64,000 nucleotides of DNA from Bacteroidota bacterium (GTDB lineage Bacteria > Bacteroidota > Bacteroidia > B-17B0 > Aurantibacillaceae), in assembly GCA_020403265.1 (NCBI GenBank), contig JADBXZ010000014.1, positions 124,001 to 188,000 of the forward strand, written 5' to 3'. A program made the translations under genes and the position numbers. Under the pieces are notes generated by a model. The model ran no database searches and was not told the DNA's origin. It worked only from the letters and a program-made list of their open reading frames with translations. Below are positions 1 through 9,803 of this stretch, one piece after another. Each line of letters begins with the position of its first letter. Within the stretch, counting starts at the first letter, position 1.

Positions 1-217
1 AAATTAGATGCCAAATGCAATAAATGCATTGATTACAGGCGAATTTAACACCTAAAAGGGTTTAAAAAAAGATAATCCCAACCTTATAGATACCTAAAAA
101 TTATACAAGTATCGTTAAATACAGTTCAACGTTGATTTTCTACAATTCAAATACTATTAACTTCTTAAAGCAAACTCAGCAGGTTAGTTTTACAAAAAAT
201 TTAACCAATTATATATC

Positions 218-2593
218 ATGAGAGTATTTATTTTTATTGTCAGTTTTTTTCAACTGATTTTGTTATCAGCACAAAACGTTACCCAAACCATTAGAGGTCA
301 AATTACGGATGAGGCCTCTAAATCAAGCTTGCCTGGCGCAACTATTATGCTTTTAAACGACAGTTTACCATTAGGTGCCATTACTGACCTAAATGGTGAA
401 TTCACATTATCAAAAGTTCCATTAGGTCGTCAAACTATAAAGGTAACATACATGGGATATGAACAACAAATCATTCCGAACATAATTGTTACAGCCGGTA
501 AGGAAGTAATTATTAATGTAACGTTAGTAGAAAAAGTTAATAATATAGATGAGGTAGAAGTTGTTTACGACAGAAGCAAGGATAAAACAGTTACGAATAA
601 TGATATGACCACTGTCAGTGCCAGATCATTTAACATTGAAGATACTAAAAAATATGCGGGCGCACTGGGCGACCCAAGCCGTATGGCCGCTAATTTTGCC
701 GGTGTAGTAGCAGGGAATGATAGCAGAAATGATATAGTTGTAAGAGGTAATTCTCCGAACGGTATGTTATGGCAATTAGAAGGGCTAAACATATATAATC
801 CGAATCATTTTGGCTCGTTTAATAGTACCGGAGGTCCGGTTAGTATGCTAAATAACAATACCTTGGATAAATCAGATTTTCTTACTTCGGCCTTTCCTGC
901 TCAATACGGCAATGCTACTGCAGGTGTGTTTGATTTGAGACTAAGGGATGGAAATAATCAAAAACACGAGTTTCTGGCGCAAATGGGCTTCAATGGCATT
1001 GAAGTTGGTGCTGAAGGTCCATTTTCTAAAAAATCAAAAGCATCTTATTTAATCAATTATCGCTACTCTACATTAGGGTTATTTCAAGCTATGGGCATCA
1101 ACTTTGGAACAGGCAATGCCACTCCAAATTATCAGGATATTAATTTTAAAATTAGCATACCTACAAAAAAGAACAATGGGAAATTCATGCTGTTTGGAAT
1201 TGGTGGCAATAGTACAATTGATTTATTGGGCACTCAGGTTGATACTAATTCTGTTGACTTTTATGGTGACCCAAAACAAAATGCATATCCAAGATTTAAA
1301 ATGGGCACAATTGGTGCAAGCTATCAACAAAACATAGGCGCAAAAACATTTTTAAAATTTACATTAGGCGCCACAGCTCAACAACAAAATTACACCACTG
1401 ATTCTATTGTATATAATGGTGTTAATGATTTGCTTATACCTTCATCTGAAGCAAAATTTTTTAATGCAAAATATAGTGGAATTTTCAATTTAACGCATAA
1501 GTTTAATTCAAGAAATACTTTAACCATTGGTGGCAATACTGACTATATAATGTTCGATTATTTTAATAAAATTATTTATGGCGGCGTTACAGACTATGTT
1601 TATGTTGACTCGAAAAATAATACAATGCTCTCTCAAGTTTATTCTCAATTTAAGCATCGATTTAACACTAAACTTAGTGCAAACCTTGGCGTTCATTTCC
1701 AACACTTATCACTTAATAATACAATGGCTGTAGAACCAAGAGCAGGATTAAAATGGAGTTTAAACTCCAAATCATCCATTAATGCCGGATATGGCATACA
1801 TAACCAAACACAAACAATATACAATTATTTTTTGCAAACAAAAACTGACCAAGGCATTACCTATTCAAATAAAAACATGGGATTTACACAAAGTCAGCAT
1901 TTTGTAATTGGATATGAAAACAATCTTACTGAAAATACCAGAGTAAAATTAGAATCATATTATCAATTACTCAACAATATTCCTGTTAACTCCTTCTCAT
2001 CATCATTCTCTGCAATAAACGACGGTACAAGTTTTGTACCATCGCAAGCATTAAATTTAGTAAATAACGGAACAGGAACGAATTATGGACTTGAATTAAC
2101 CTTAGAACGTTTTTTCAATAAAGGATTCTACTATTTAATAACAGGTTCTTTATTTGACAGCAAATACAAAGGAAGTGACGGCATTGAACGTAATACTGGA
2201 TTTAATACAAAATATGCAGCTAACTTACTAGTTGGCAAGGAATTTAAATTAGGTAAAAAAGGAAATGTATTAGCCTTTAACTTTAAAGCCACAAGCGTTG
2301 GTGGAAAATACTTAACCCCATTAGATTTGGAAAAATCAAAATTAGCAGGAATGGCCGTTTATGATGAAAGTAAAGCATTTTCGGAGCGTCAACCTGATTA
2401 TTTTAGAATGGATGCTAAAATTGCTTATAGAAAAGAATTAAAGAAATCCACGCTCGAATTTGCAATTGATTTTCAAAACGTAACTAATCATAAAAATGTG
2501 TTTTTACAAGGTTATAATGCACGAAACAATACAATTTCAACGGAATATCAACAAGGTTTCTTTCCGGTACCAATGTTTAAATTTACTTTTTAA
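218..2593 (+). CDS. TonB-dependent receptor with N-terminal carboxypeptidase-regulatory-like domain
   Basis: Signal peptide, 'IRGQITDEASKSSLPGATIMLLNDS...GAITDLNGEFTLSKVPLGRQTIKVTYMGY' CarboxypepD_reg-like domain, plug and beta-barrel ending in aromatic 'MFKFTF'. Confidence 0.92.
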   Translation: MRVFIFIVSFFQLILLSAQNVTQTIRGQITDEASKSSLPGATIMLLNDSLPLGAITDLNGEFTLSKVPLGRQTIKVTYMGYEQQIIPNIIVTAGKEVIINVTLVEKVNNIDEVEVVYDRSKDKTVTNNDMTTVSARSFNIEDTKKYAGALGDPSRMAANFAGVVAGNDSRNDIVVRGNSPNGMLWQLEGLNIYNPNHFGSFNSTGGPVSMLNNNTLDKSDFLTSAFPAQYGNATAGVFDLRLRDGNNQKHEFLAQMGFNGIEVGAEGPFSKKSKASYLINYRYSTLGLFQAMGINFGTGNATPNYQDINFKISIPTKKNNGKFMLFGIGGNSTIDLLGTQVDTNSVDFYGDPKQNAYPRFKMGTIGASYQQNIGAKTFLKFTLGATAQQQNYTTDSIVYNGVNDLLIPSSEAKFFNAKYSGIFNLTHKFNSRNTLTIGGNTDYIMFDYFNKIIYGGVTDYVYVDSKNNTMLSQVYSQFKHRFNTKLSANLGVHFQHLSLNNTMAVEPRAGLKWSLNSKSSINAGYGIHNQTQTIYNYFLQTKTDQGITYSNKNMGFTQSQHFVIGYENNLTENTRVKLESYYQLLNNIPVNSFSSSFSAINDGTSFVPSQALNLVNNGTGTNYGLELTLERFFNKGFYYLITGSLFDSKYKGSDGIERNTGFNTKYAANLLVGKEFKLGKKGNVLAFNFKATSVGGKYLTPLDLEKSKLAGMAVYDESKAFSERQPDYFRMDAKIAYRKELKKSTLEFAIDFQNVTNHKNVFLQGYNARNNTISTEYQQGFFPVPMFKFTF

Positions 2594-2606
2594 CTTAGCA
2601 TCATAA

Positions 2607-3641
2607 TTGAGTAGATTTTTAAAATATATTTTCACTAAAAGAATTACCTATATGGTAATTCTTAGTTTTATCATTTCAGTTTTAATTGATAAAATATCAC
2701 CGGTTGATGAAAGTTACAGAACAAGGTATACCCCCTTACTTGTTTACTTATTGTGCTTAGCAATAACAGTAATGATTTGGGAATTAAATCAATTTATTAA
2801 TTGTAAAGTTGAAAAGCACCTTAGCTGGCAAAAAGAACCTTTAAAACGTTTAATCATTCAGTTCAGTTTGGGAGTAACTTGTGGAATCATCATTATTAAA
2901 TATTCAGTATTTTATTTCGATAAGTATTTATGCCCGTTGCCAAGCGAAATTAGCGAACGATTAAATATCACTGCCGTTATAGTTGGTGCGCTATTTACTG
3001 TTATCTTGATTGCCATCAACATTGGTTTCGAACTGTTCAAAAACTGGAAAACATCTTTAGTTGAAGCAGAGAAATATAAAAAAGAAAGTATTGAAGCTCA
3101 GTTACAAAATTTAAAAAGTCAAGTTAATCCTCATTTTTTGTTTAACAATTTAAGTGTACTATCTTCACTTGTCTACAAAAATCAGGATAAGGCGGTTGAC
3201 TTTATTAACCAATTCTCTAAAGTTTATCGTTACATATTAGAAAATCAAACAAAAGAGCTAATAGAATTAGAGAGTGAACTGAAATTTATTGAATCTTATT
3301 GCTATTTGCTAAAAATAAGGTTCGAAGCTGGCTTCAATTATCAAATTTTAGTAGACAACAAATTGTATGGAAAATTAGTCCCTCCAATGGTGCTGCAATT
3401 ACTTATTGAAAATACAATTAAACACAATCAAACTTCAATAGATAAACCACTTGTTGTTGAAGTTATAGCTAATGAACATGTCATTTCAGTTAAAAACAAT
3501 TTACAATTACGAACAGTAAAGGAAGAAAGTTCTAAAACCGGCTTAACGAATATTATATCCAGGTATAAATTTTTTACTAAAAATGAAGTTGAAATCATTC
3601 AAAATTCTGAATTTTTTGAAGTTAAAATTCCGTTATTATAG
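2607..3641 (+). CDS. LytS/YehU-type sensor histidine kinase (His_kinase domain)
   Basis: TM helices followed by 'LQNLKSQVNPHFLFNNLSVLSSLVY' and 'PPMVLQLLIENTIKHN'; TTG start. Confidence 0.92.
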   Translation: MSRFLKYIFTKRITYMVILSFIISVLIDKISPVDESYRTRYTPLLVYLLCLAITVMIWELNQFINCKVEKHLSWQKEPLKRLIIQFSLGVTCGIIIIKYSVFYFDKYLCPLPSEISERLNITAVIVGALFTVILIAINIGFELFKNWKTSLVEAEKYKKESIEAQLQNLKSQVNPHFLFNNLSVLSSLVYKNQDKAVDFINQFSKVYRYILENQTKELIELESELKFIESYCYLLKIRFEAGFNYQILVDNKLYGKLVPPMVLQLLIENTIKHNQTSIDKPLVVEVIANEHVISVKNNLQLRTVKEESSKTGLTNIISRYKFFTKNEVEIIQNSEFFEVKIPLL

Positions 3642-3650
3642 TCTAATAAA

Positions 3651-4409
3651 ATGAAAGTACTGATCATAGAAGATGAACCGCTTAGCGCAGAGCACTTGGA
3701 AAATTTGATAAACAAGTGTGATCCGTCTATCCGCATTATCGGGAAAATAGATTCAGTTAAAAACGCGCTTTCCCTCCTTAAAAGAGTACCAGAAATTGAT
3801 TTACTTTTTTTAGACATTCATTTATCTGATGGTTTAAGTTTTGATATTTTTGAAGAAATAGATTTAGATACACCAATTATATTTACAACTGCTTTTAATG
3901 AATATGCCGTTAAAGCCTTTAAACTAAATAGTATTGATTACTTACTAAAGCCAATTGATAAAGCAGAACTACAAAAGGCTTTAGTTAAATACAACAAAAC
4001 AACGAAATCAAATTCGCTGGTTAAATTCAATAAAGATCTGGAAGTAATTTTAAATTCGCTTAATAAGCCATATAAGTCACGTTTTATGGTAAAAATGGGT
4101 GAAACATTAAATACCATTAAAATTGAAGATGTTGCCTTTTTTAATGTCGAAGATGGAACAGTAATGCTAAACACCAAGTCTGGTAAACGCTACACACTTG
4201 ATTACACGTTAGACGATTTGGAATTAACAATTGACATGAAACATTTCTTTCGAATAAATAGAAAGGTATTGTTAAATATTGACGCCATTAAAAAAGTGAG
4301 TAGCTATTTTAACAGCCGTTATAAGCTTACAGTTGATGGCTTAAATGATGACACGAATGTTGTAAGCAGAGAGCGCGTTAATGAATTTAAAGCATGGCTA
4401 GGTAACTGA
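3651..4409 (+). CDS. LytTR-family response regulator
   Basis: Receiver domain 'MKVLIIEDEPLSAEHL...LLFLDIHLSDG' plus LytTR DNA-binding domain 'FFRINRKVLLNIDAIKKV'; 10 nt after the kinase. Confidence 0.95.
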   Translation: MKVLIIEDEPLSAEHLENLINKCDPSIRIIGKIDSVKNALSLLKRVPEIDLLFLDIHLSDGLSFDIFEEIDLDTPIIFTTAFNEYAVKAFKLNSIDYLLKPIDKAELQKALVKYNKTTKSNSLVKFNKDLEVILNSLNKPYKSRFMVKMGETLNTIKIEDVAFFNVEDGTVMLNTKSGKRYTLDYTLDDLELTIDMKHFFRINRKVLLNIDAIKKVSSYFNSRYKLTVDGLNDDTNVVSRERVNEFKAWLGN

Positions 4410-4424
4410 ATAGTACAACGAAAA

Positions 4425-5150
4425 TTAATCAATACTTTCATTTGGTAATTCCTTTTTATCTACCTTTTTCTTTCTAATAAGTTCAAATGTAAAGCCAATT
4501 AAAAAACTTTCTCTACCTGTTTCATCATTAATCTTGTAATCAAATTGATGAACAAATCCTATTTGAACTCCCATGGCTTGTGTAGGCTTATAATTGAATA
4601 CGAATTGCATACGATTTCGTTCAAAATAAGCAGCTTGGTTTGTAAAAAACAACTCATTATTGGCTGTAATTGCAAACAATTTTCTATTACCCCTATATTT
4701 ACAAAACGGGTAAGATATTCCTATTCGCATACGATAACGATTTCGAAATCCGCTACTCGTCCATCTCAGCTCATAGCGGTACCTGTGTTCTAGTTTGAGA
4801 TTTCCAAAATCCTGAAAAAACAAAAATTGCGGCCATAGCCTAAACTCATCATTATTTTTAGGAACAACAAAATTACCGCCTTCTGCGTAAGTTTGATAAC
4901 TACCGGCACCAAGTGTCGCATGAAAAGACTTGTTAACTAAATAATTTATGGCGGCTTTATATTCATAATAATGAAAGTGGTCGTAAAATTTGAGCGAACG
5001 AAGTTGAGACTCCCCAAAAAAACTAATTTTATTGGTTAATTGATACTTTAGATTTAATATTGACCAAGTTCCAAGTTGAGAGTTTTGTGCAATAACTATC
5101 CTGAATAAACTAAAACCAATGATAAATATCTTAATGTTAACTTTCTTCAA
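4425..5150 (-). CDS. DUF2490-like outer membrane protein
   Basis: 'QLGTWSILNLKYQLTNKISFFGESQLRS...HRYRYELRW...FRNRYRMRI' pattern typical of DUF2490. Confidence 0.75.
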   Translation of the reverse strand: MKKVNIKIFIIGFSLFRIVIAQNSQLGTWSILNLKYQLTNKISFFGESQLRSLKFYDHFHYYEYKAAINYLVNKSFHATLGAGSYQTYAEGGNFVVPKNNDEFRLWPQFLFFQDFGNLKLEHRYRYELRWTSSGFRNRYRMRIGISYPFCKYRGNRKLFAITANNELFFTNQAAYFERNRMQFVFNYKPTQAMGVQIGFVHQFDYKINDETGRESFLIGFTFELIRKKKVDKKELPNESID

Positions 5151-5667
5151 AAACTGAAAAACTTGATTTTAATAATAATGCATTTGGAATTGAACAAACA
5201 GATTGATCCATTTCCTTTTCTATAAAAATAAAAAAATAAGTCATCTCCTTTACTTTTCCTATTATTTCAATTCCTTCAGAGTTAACACAGATTTTATCTC
5301 CAATTTTTACCGGATGTTGAAAAAATAAAATCAAATAGGCAGTAATGTTGGATAAGATAGACATTTCGGCAAATAAGGCAACTCCAAATACCGTTAGTAA
5401 TGTACTAGCAAATACTAAAACATTATCCTGCTTAACGCTCCAAATAGAGACAATAAAGGTGAACAATACCACAAAAACAAGTAAGTTAATTATTTTGTGA
5501 ATTTCCTTTTTCTCATGACGCTTTATTACTGAGTTTAGGATGGTTATCTTTACAAGGTATTTTAAAATGAATTTTAACGTCATAAAAACTACTAATACAA
5601 TACCTGTTTCTATTAGTTGAATTTTATGGGCAGAAAAAAGATTTAACATAGATTCTAAATTAATCAA
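5137..5667 (-). CDS. Small MscS-like mechanosensitive ion channel domain protein
   Basis: TM helices then 'LFFQHPVKIGDKICVNSEGIEIIGKVKEM...SIPNALLLKSSF', MscS beta-domain signature. Confidence 0.75.
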   Translation of the reverse strand: MINLESMLNLFSAHKIQLIETGIVLVVFMTLKFILKYLVKITILNSVIKRHEKKEIHKIINLLVFVVLFTFIVSIWSVKQDNVLVFASTLLTVFGVALFAEMSILSNITAYLILFFQHPVKIGDKICVNSEGIEIIGKVKEMTYFFIFIEKEMDQSVCSIPNALLLKSSFSVFEES

Positions 5668-5713
5668 ATCCTAAAGAATATTAAGTTGTATGGAAAAAAA
5701 TAATAAAAAGGGG

Positions 5714-6886
5714 CTATTCTTTAATTAATAATTTATGTGTTAACTCATAATTATAAAAACATTTGCCTAACTCTGCAAAGAAAGGAAGTGCGACTGAGTT
5801 ATATTCATATTTTCCGTCATTTATAACCTCATCTGCATTTGTGTATATACTTGCAGTTAGCATAAATTCGATTTTATTTTTATCATCCTTTATTCGAGCA
5901 CAATCCACCATAAAACCATAACTCTGCCCAACTATGTTTGTAATTTTGACATTGTAATTTTTAATTTTTTTAGTATCACCATAAATCAAATACTTTTTAT
6001 AACTGTCATAAAACTTCTTTGGATTATATAAAGGCAATTTACTCTCTGAAGGAAGCATGGTTAAATAGTCGAGTAAAAACTGACGCTGTTCCTTACTTAA
6101 TTTAAAACGCTTCAGTTGGTCATAAATTAATTCTTGTAACATAGCATGTATTTCGTTTAACGGCATGTGATTCATGAAGGTGAATTCTTTCGGTTGATTT
6201 ATTAGTTTATTTTTACTGTTGTAATAAGCTTTGCCAACGCTTACTTGCCCTAAAGGATGGCTAAATTGAAGCTTTGCATATTTACACGGTTGTGTATAAA
6301 TTAAATCACCATTTGTACTGTAAAATTTTACAGGATTTGTAATTCCGTTATCTAAACCTGAACAAGATCCATCATATCTATTAACAATTCTTGTATCCGG
6401 ATAACCGTATTGTTTTAATTTTTGATGAACTTCATCAACTCCAACAAATTCATAAACTCTGCTATAGGCTTCATTATCGCTTACCAAAAACATTTTTTTT
6501 ATGTAATGTTCAACACTTGGTTTCTTAGATTTGGATGTTGTGTCAATTAAATAAGTTCTATGACATTTTATGCAACTGTCTGTCATCATTGTTGCGTTTA
6601 TTGGTAAGTGTAATTCATTTAGTTTTTCTACGGCCAAAATACTTATAGGTAACTTTACTAAACTGGCGCAATAAATGTATTCCGGGTTCTGAGAAAAAAT
6701 ATAGGATTTATCGGATGGGACTCCATTTTTAACAGGCGTATAAATTATTTGAATTCTGTATTTTTTTGAATTACTGCAAAGTTCTTTTAACAAAGTACTT
6801 TTCGAAATAATCGAATCAAAATTAAATTGCCCGCTAACAAAGTTAAATACACAGATCAGTAATCCTATTGTGTATTTAATCTTCAT
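5714..6886 (-). CDS. Serine hydrolase (class A beta-lactamase-like / beta-lactamase2 fold)
   Basis: 'YCASLVKLPISILAVEKLNEL' SxxK motif and 'LVSDNEAYSRVYEFVG' SDN motif; signal peptide. Confidence 0.78.
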   Translation of the reverse strand: MKIKYTIGLLICVFNFVSGQFNFDSIISKSTLLKELCSNSKKYRIQIIYTPVKNGVPSDKSYIFSQNPEYIYCASLVKLPISILAVEKLNELHLPINATMMTDSCIKCHRTYLIDTTSKSKKPSVEHYIKKMFLVSDNEAYSRVYEFVGVDEVHQKLKQYGYPDTRIVNRYDGSCSGLDNGITNPVKFYSTNGDLIYTQPCKYAKLQFSHPLGQVSVGKAYYNSKNKLINQPKEFTFMNHMPLNEIHAMLQELIYDQLKRFKLSKEQRQFLLDYLTMLPSESKLPLYNPKKFYDSYKKYLIYGDTKKIKNYNVKITNIVGQSYGFMVDCARIKDDKNKIEFMLTASIYTNADEVINDGKYEYNSVALPFFAELGKCFYNYELTHKLLIKE

Positions 6887-8094
6887 TTATTCTTTTTTGT
6901 AGCAATTAATAGGTTACTATTATTGTCTTTAAAATTATAACCTATTCCAAAACCAATTTTTTCAGAGCCTTGCTGATGCCAAACAGAATCTAGGTCTTTT
7001 TGATAGTTTTTAGAAAACAAAGAAATAGGTTTAACATAATCACCAAAAAATTTGAAGTCCCATTTCGATTTATCAAAATACCTAAAAGCAATTCCGCTAT
7101 CATCTTGAATAACAGTTTTAGCACCATTTAAGATGATGTTTCTGATAATTGAAAAGTTGGCACTATGCAATAAATAAGAAGCGCCCTTCAAATAAGTATT
7201 GAAATTAGATTGCTGATTTAAATACGCTACAAATCCTTTGTTTTTTGATAAACCATCGTTAGCGGCATTTAAAGAAAAGTAAGTTACCTTTTTTAATTGA
7301 TTTTGAGGTGTCACAAATTCTATGCTCACACCTTTGGTTCTTAAGTTTGCTTTCTTTAGCTCAATGAAATTTGATTTTTCAATAAGTATTCCTGCACTAT
7401 CTACCGAAACAGGTTTTGCTGATACTATTGAATTGCCAGTGCGATTTAAAAAAAGTAACAATAGATGTAAAGTCCCGTCCACTTCTTCGTTTTTTAAATC
7501 CTTACTCATACTCTCGGTTCTAAAAAAACTAAATTTCAAAATGGCATTTAATGAAGAATTAATTTTATTGAAATAATTAGCAATTGAATCCTCCGGATTG
7601 TTGGTAAATTTTGGCAAGGTACCAACCGGTTCTAAACCAATCATAATATAATGTTCCACATCCGGGAAAAAAGTATGCGCATATAATATATCAGGACCCG
7701 AAAAAGGATAAAATAAAGTTTTTGTAGGTTGTACATTCCTGCTTAGAACATTAGATTGAAAAGCCTTTAATTTTTGAATACGTGTGGTGTCGTATTTTTT
7801 CCAGCGTGTATTAAATGAATTCGAAAAATTTAAATAATCTTTGTTTTTTATTAAATAATCATACACTTTAGTTTCATTATTTAAGGAACCTCCTATTATT
7901 TGTGCAATAGCATTTAAAGTATCGTTAACCTGATAATTGGCCTCAATAATTGTACTATCAATCTTCTCAGGTTTAACAATTAACGAATCAACAACCGTGG
8001 CAGTTGAATCAACCTTTTTAGTATTTTCTTTTGGAGAAGAATCACAGGCACATGCAAAAATCAATGCACAATAACCAATTAATCGTAAACGCAT
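6883..8094 (-). CDS. Putative lipoprotein of unknown function
   Basis: Lipobox-like 'MRLRLIGYCALIFACACDSS'; overlaps the serine hydrolase start by 4 nt. Confidence 0.6.
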   Translation of the reverse strand: MRLRLIGYCALIFACACDSSPKENTKKVDSTATVVDSLIVKPEKIDSTIIEANYQVNDTLNAIAQIIGGSLNNETKVYDYLIKNKDYLNFSNSFNTRWKKYDTTRIQKLKAFQSNVLSRNVQPTKTLFYPFSGPDILYAHTFFPDVEHYIMIGLEPVGTLPKFTNNPEDSIANYFNKINSSLNAILKFSFFRTESMSKDLKNEEVDGTLHLLLLFLNRTGNSIVSAKPVSVDSAGILIEKSNFIELKKANLRTKGVSIEFVTPQNQLKKVTYFSLNAANDGLSKNKGFVAYLNQQSNFNTYLKGASYLLHSANFSIIRNIILNGAKTVIQDDSGIAFRYFDKSKWDFKFFGDYVKPISLFSKNYQKDLDSVWHQQGSEKIGFGIGYNFKDNNSNLLIATKKNK

Positions 8095-8162
8095 TTAATT
8101 ATTTCAATTGTTTGAAGGCACGAAATTAGGTTATTTTTGTTAGCTGACCAAGTTAGCAATAT

Positions 8163-9338
8163 CTAGCTCAGCTTTTGATAGGTTTGCCACCAGCGATCAG
8201 GTATCTCGTTATTTACAGCCATTTCATAATCTTTATAACTGCAAGGAATAACCGTGTGTCTTTCAAATTTTAAACCCTTTTGCGGAGGATATGGTATTTC
8301 CATCCACCAGCGATCGGTTTTTTTGCTTTTATAAAAGTTTATCTCGTATTTATCGTCTTGCAAAATAACATGGAATTTAACGTAATCAGTATTATACTTA
8401 CTAGGAATATCATTTTTACGATTATAATACCCTTCCATAAAACACCAAATCATTTGTGCTGCCAAATGTGATGTTTTGCCACTAATATCAAAAGTTGGGT
8501 TAATTTCATAAATCCCAATACTGCTCAATTTATCACTCATTCCTGCATAACGCATCATTTGGCAGGCATCTTCAGCATAAAATCCATTAGGTGAAGCATT
8601 AGGATTAGCGGGCGCATCACTATTCTTAATTGCCGTTATATCAAAGGTTATGGCATCAGCCTGTCTGATAATTGGTTCAACTTCTTCAATTTTCTCTCTG
8701 AATTGCCCTAAACGGTAACTATCAAAATAAAGCCTTGCCATCATATCAACGCTTTTGGGATCTACTAAATAGGTTTGGTAACCTAGATTACTATAATTAA
8801 ATAAATAGTTTGGTTGATGAAGTATAATCTTACCTAAGTAGCTATTATTATTAATTTCATCATCAGGATTTCCAAGATCGAATACACTGTCTACAGCCAC
8901 CATATTGATAGTTTGTTCCAGATTTTTGTAACCTAAAAACTGAGCGTATGTAATATCCTGAGAGCCACCAATAATTACCGGCACAATATTTCGTTTAATT
9001 AAAACTTCAACACACTCTCTTAAGGCAAAATAGGTGTCGTTAACTGTTTTACCAGGCATAATATTTCCAAGGTCTGCAACTTTAGGCTCGAAACTTCCTG
9101 CATATAGTTTGTATAAAAAAGTTCTCACTTCATCCGGCGCTAAATTACTTCCGGTATTATTTATGGAATTTCTGTCTTCACATACACCAATAATCGCAAT
9201 ATTTATATCATCAAGCTCCGGAAATTCTCCTTCTGTATGCTTTACAATTAAGCTTCCTAATTGATTTTCATTGAATTGAGGCTCATTAAACAACTGATTT
9301 ATTTCTATCGCTTTAAAATAATAATGTATATCGCTCAT
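8163..9338 (-). CDS. Arginase/formimidoylglutamase-family (ureohydrolase) protein with degenerate metal site
   Basis: 'VPVIIGGSQDITYAQFLGY', 'MVAVDSVFDLG', 'AITFDITAIKNSDAP' align to ureohydrolase motifs. Confidence 0.8.
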   Translation of the reverse strand: MSDIHYYFKAIEINQLFNEPQFNENQLGSLIVKHTEGEFPELDDINIAIIGVCEDRNSINNTGSNLAPDEVRTFLYKLYAGSFEPKVADLGNIMPGKTVNDTYFALRECVEVLIKRNIVPVIIGGSQDITYAQFLGYKNLEQTINMVAVDSVFDLGNPDDEINNNSYLGKIILHQPNYLFNYSNLGYQTYLVDPKSVDMMARLYFDSYRLGQFREKIEEVEPIIRQADAITFDITAIKNSDAPANPNASPNGFYAEDACQMMRYAGMSDKLSSIGIYEINPTFDISGKTSHLAAQMIWCFMEGYYNRKNDIPSKYNTDYVKFHVILQDDKYEINFYKSKKTDRWWMEIPYPPQKGLKFERHTVIPCSYKDYEMAVNNEIPDRWWQTYQKLS

Positions 9339-9429
9339 ATTTTCTAAAAATAAGCGAAAGGGTTAAAAGCAATCTGTACTTCTAATAAATTAATGAAACC
9401 TAAGTTGTTGAAAACAACAATGAAAGAAA

Positions 9430-9795
9430 TTACTTCAATTGACAATCATATGTTGCAGTACCGCTATTTATTACAATAACTGATAGCTGAAAGGATGCTG
9501 AAGGTACTGAAGTAGTTGTTTTTTCTAAAAATGGTTCAGAATAACTGATACAATCTTTTTTTGCAGCACGTTTAGTGGTTTTAATATATTTTCGTTCGTA
9601 GGTTCTATAATCGCTTAATGGTGTGCTAAAAGTAGTATCAGCTAAATCCTGAGCAAAACCCGGAAAAATAACAAGGCTTGCCTTACCTGTTGTTAAACTT
9701 GTTCCTGTTCTTGTTTCTGAACATTCACAGGTTCTATCTTTTTTACAGGCATATCCTATTGAAAGTACTAATCCTAATAAAACAAACTTTTTCAT
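9430..9795 (-). CDS. Small putative lipoprotein
   Basis: 'MKKFVLLGLVLSIGYACKKDRTCECSETRTG' lipobox. Confidence 0.55.
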   Translation of the reverse strand: MKKFVLLGLVLSIGYACKKDRTCECSETRTGTSLTTGKASLVIFPGFAQDLADTTFSTPLSDYRTYERKYIKTTKRAAKKDCISYSEPFLEKTTTSVPSASFQLSVIVINSGTATYDCQLK

Positions 9796-9803
9796 ATTAA
9801 TTT

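Noticed and set aside
1-217. AATGCA direct repeats near the left edge (aaatgcaataaatgcattgattaca)
   Set aside because: Too short and AT-rich to distinguish from chance; no further support.
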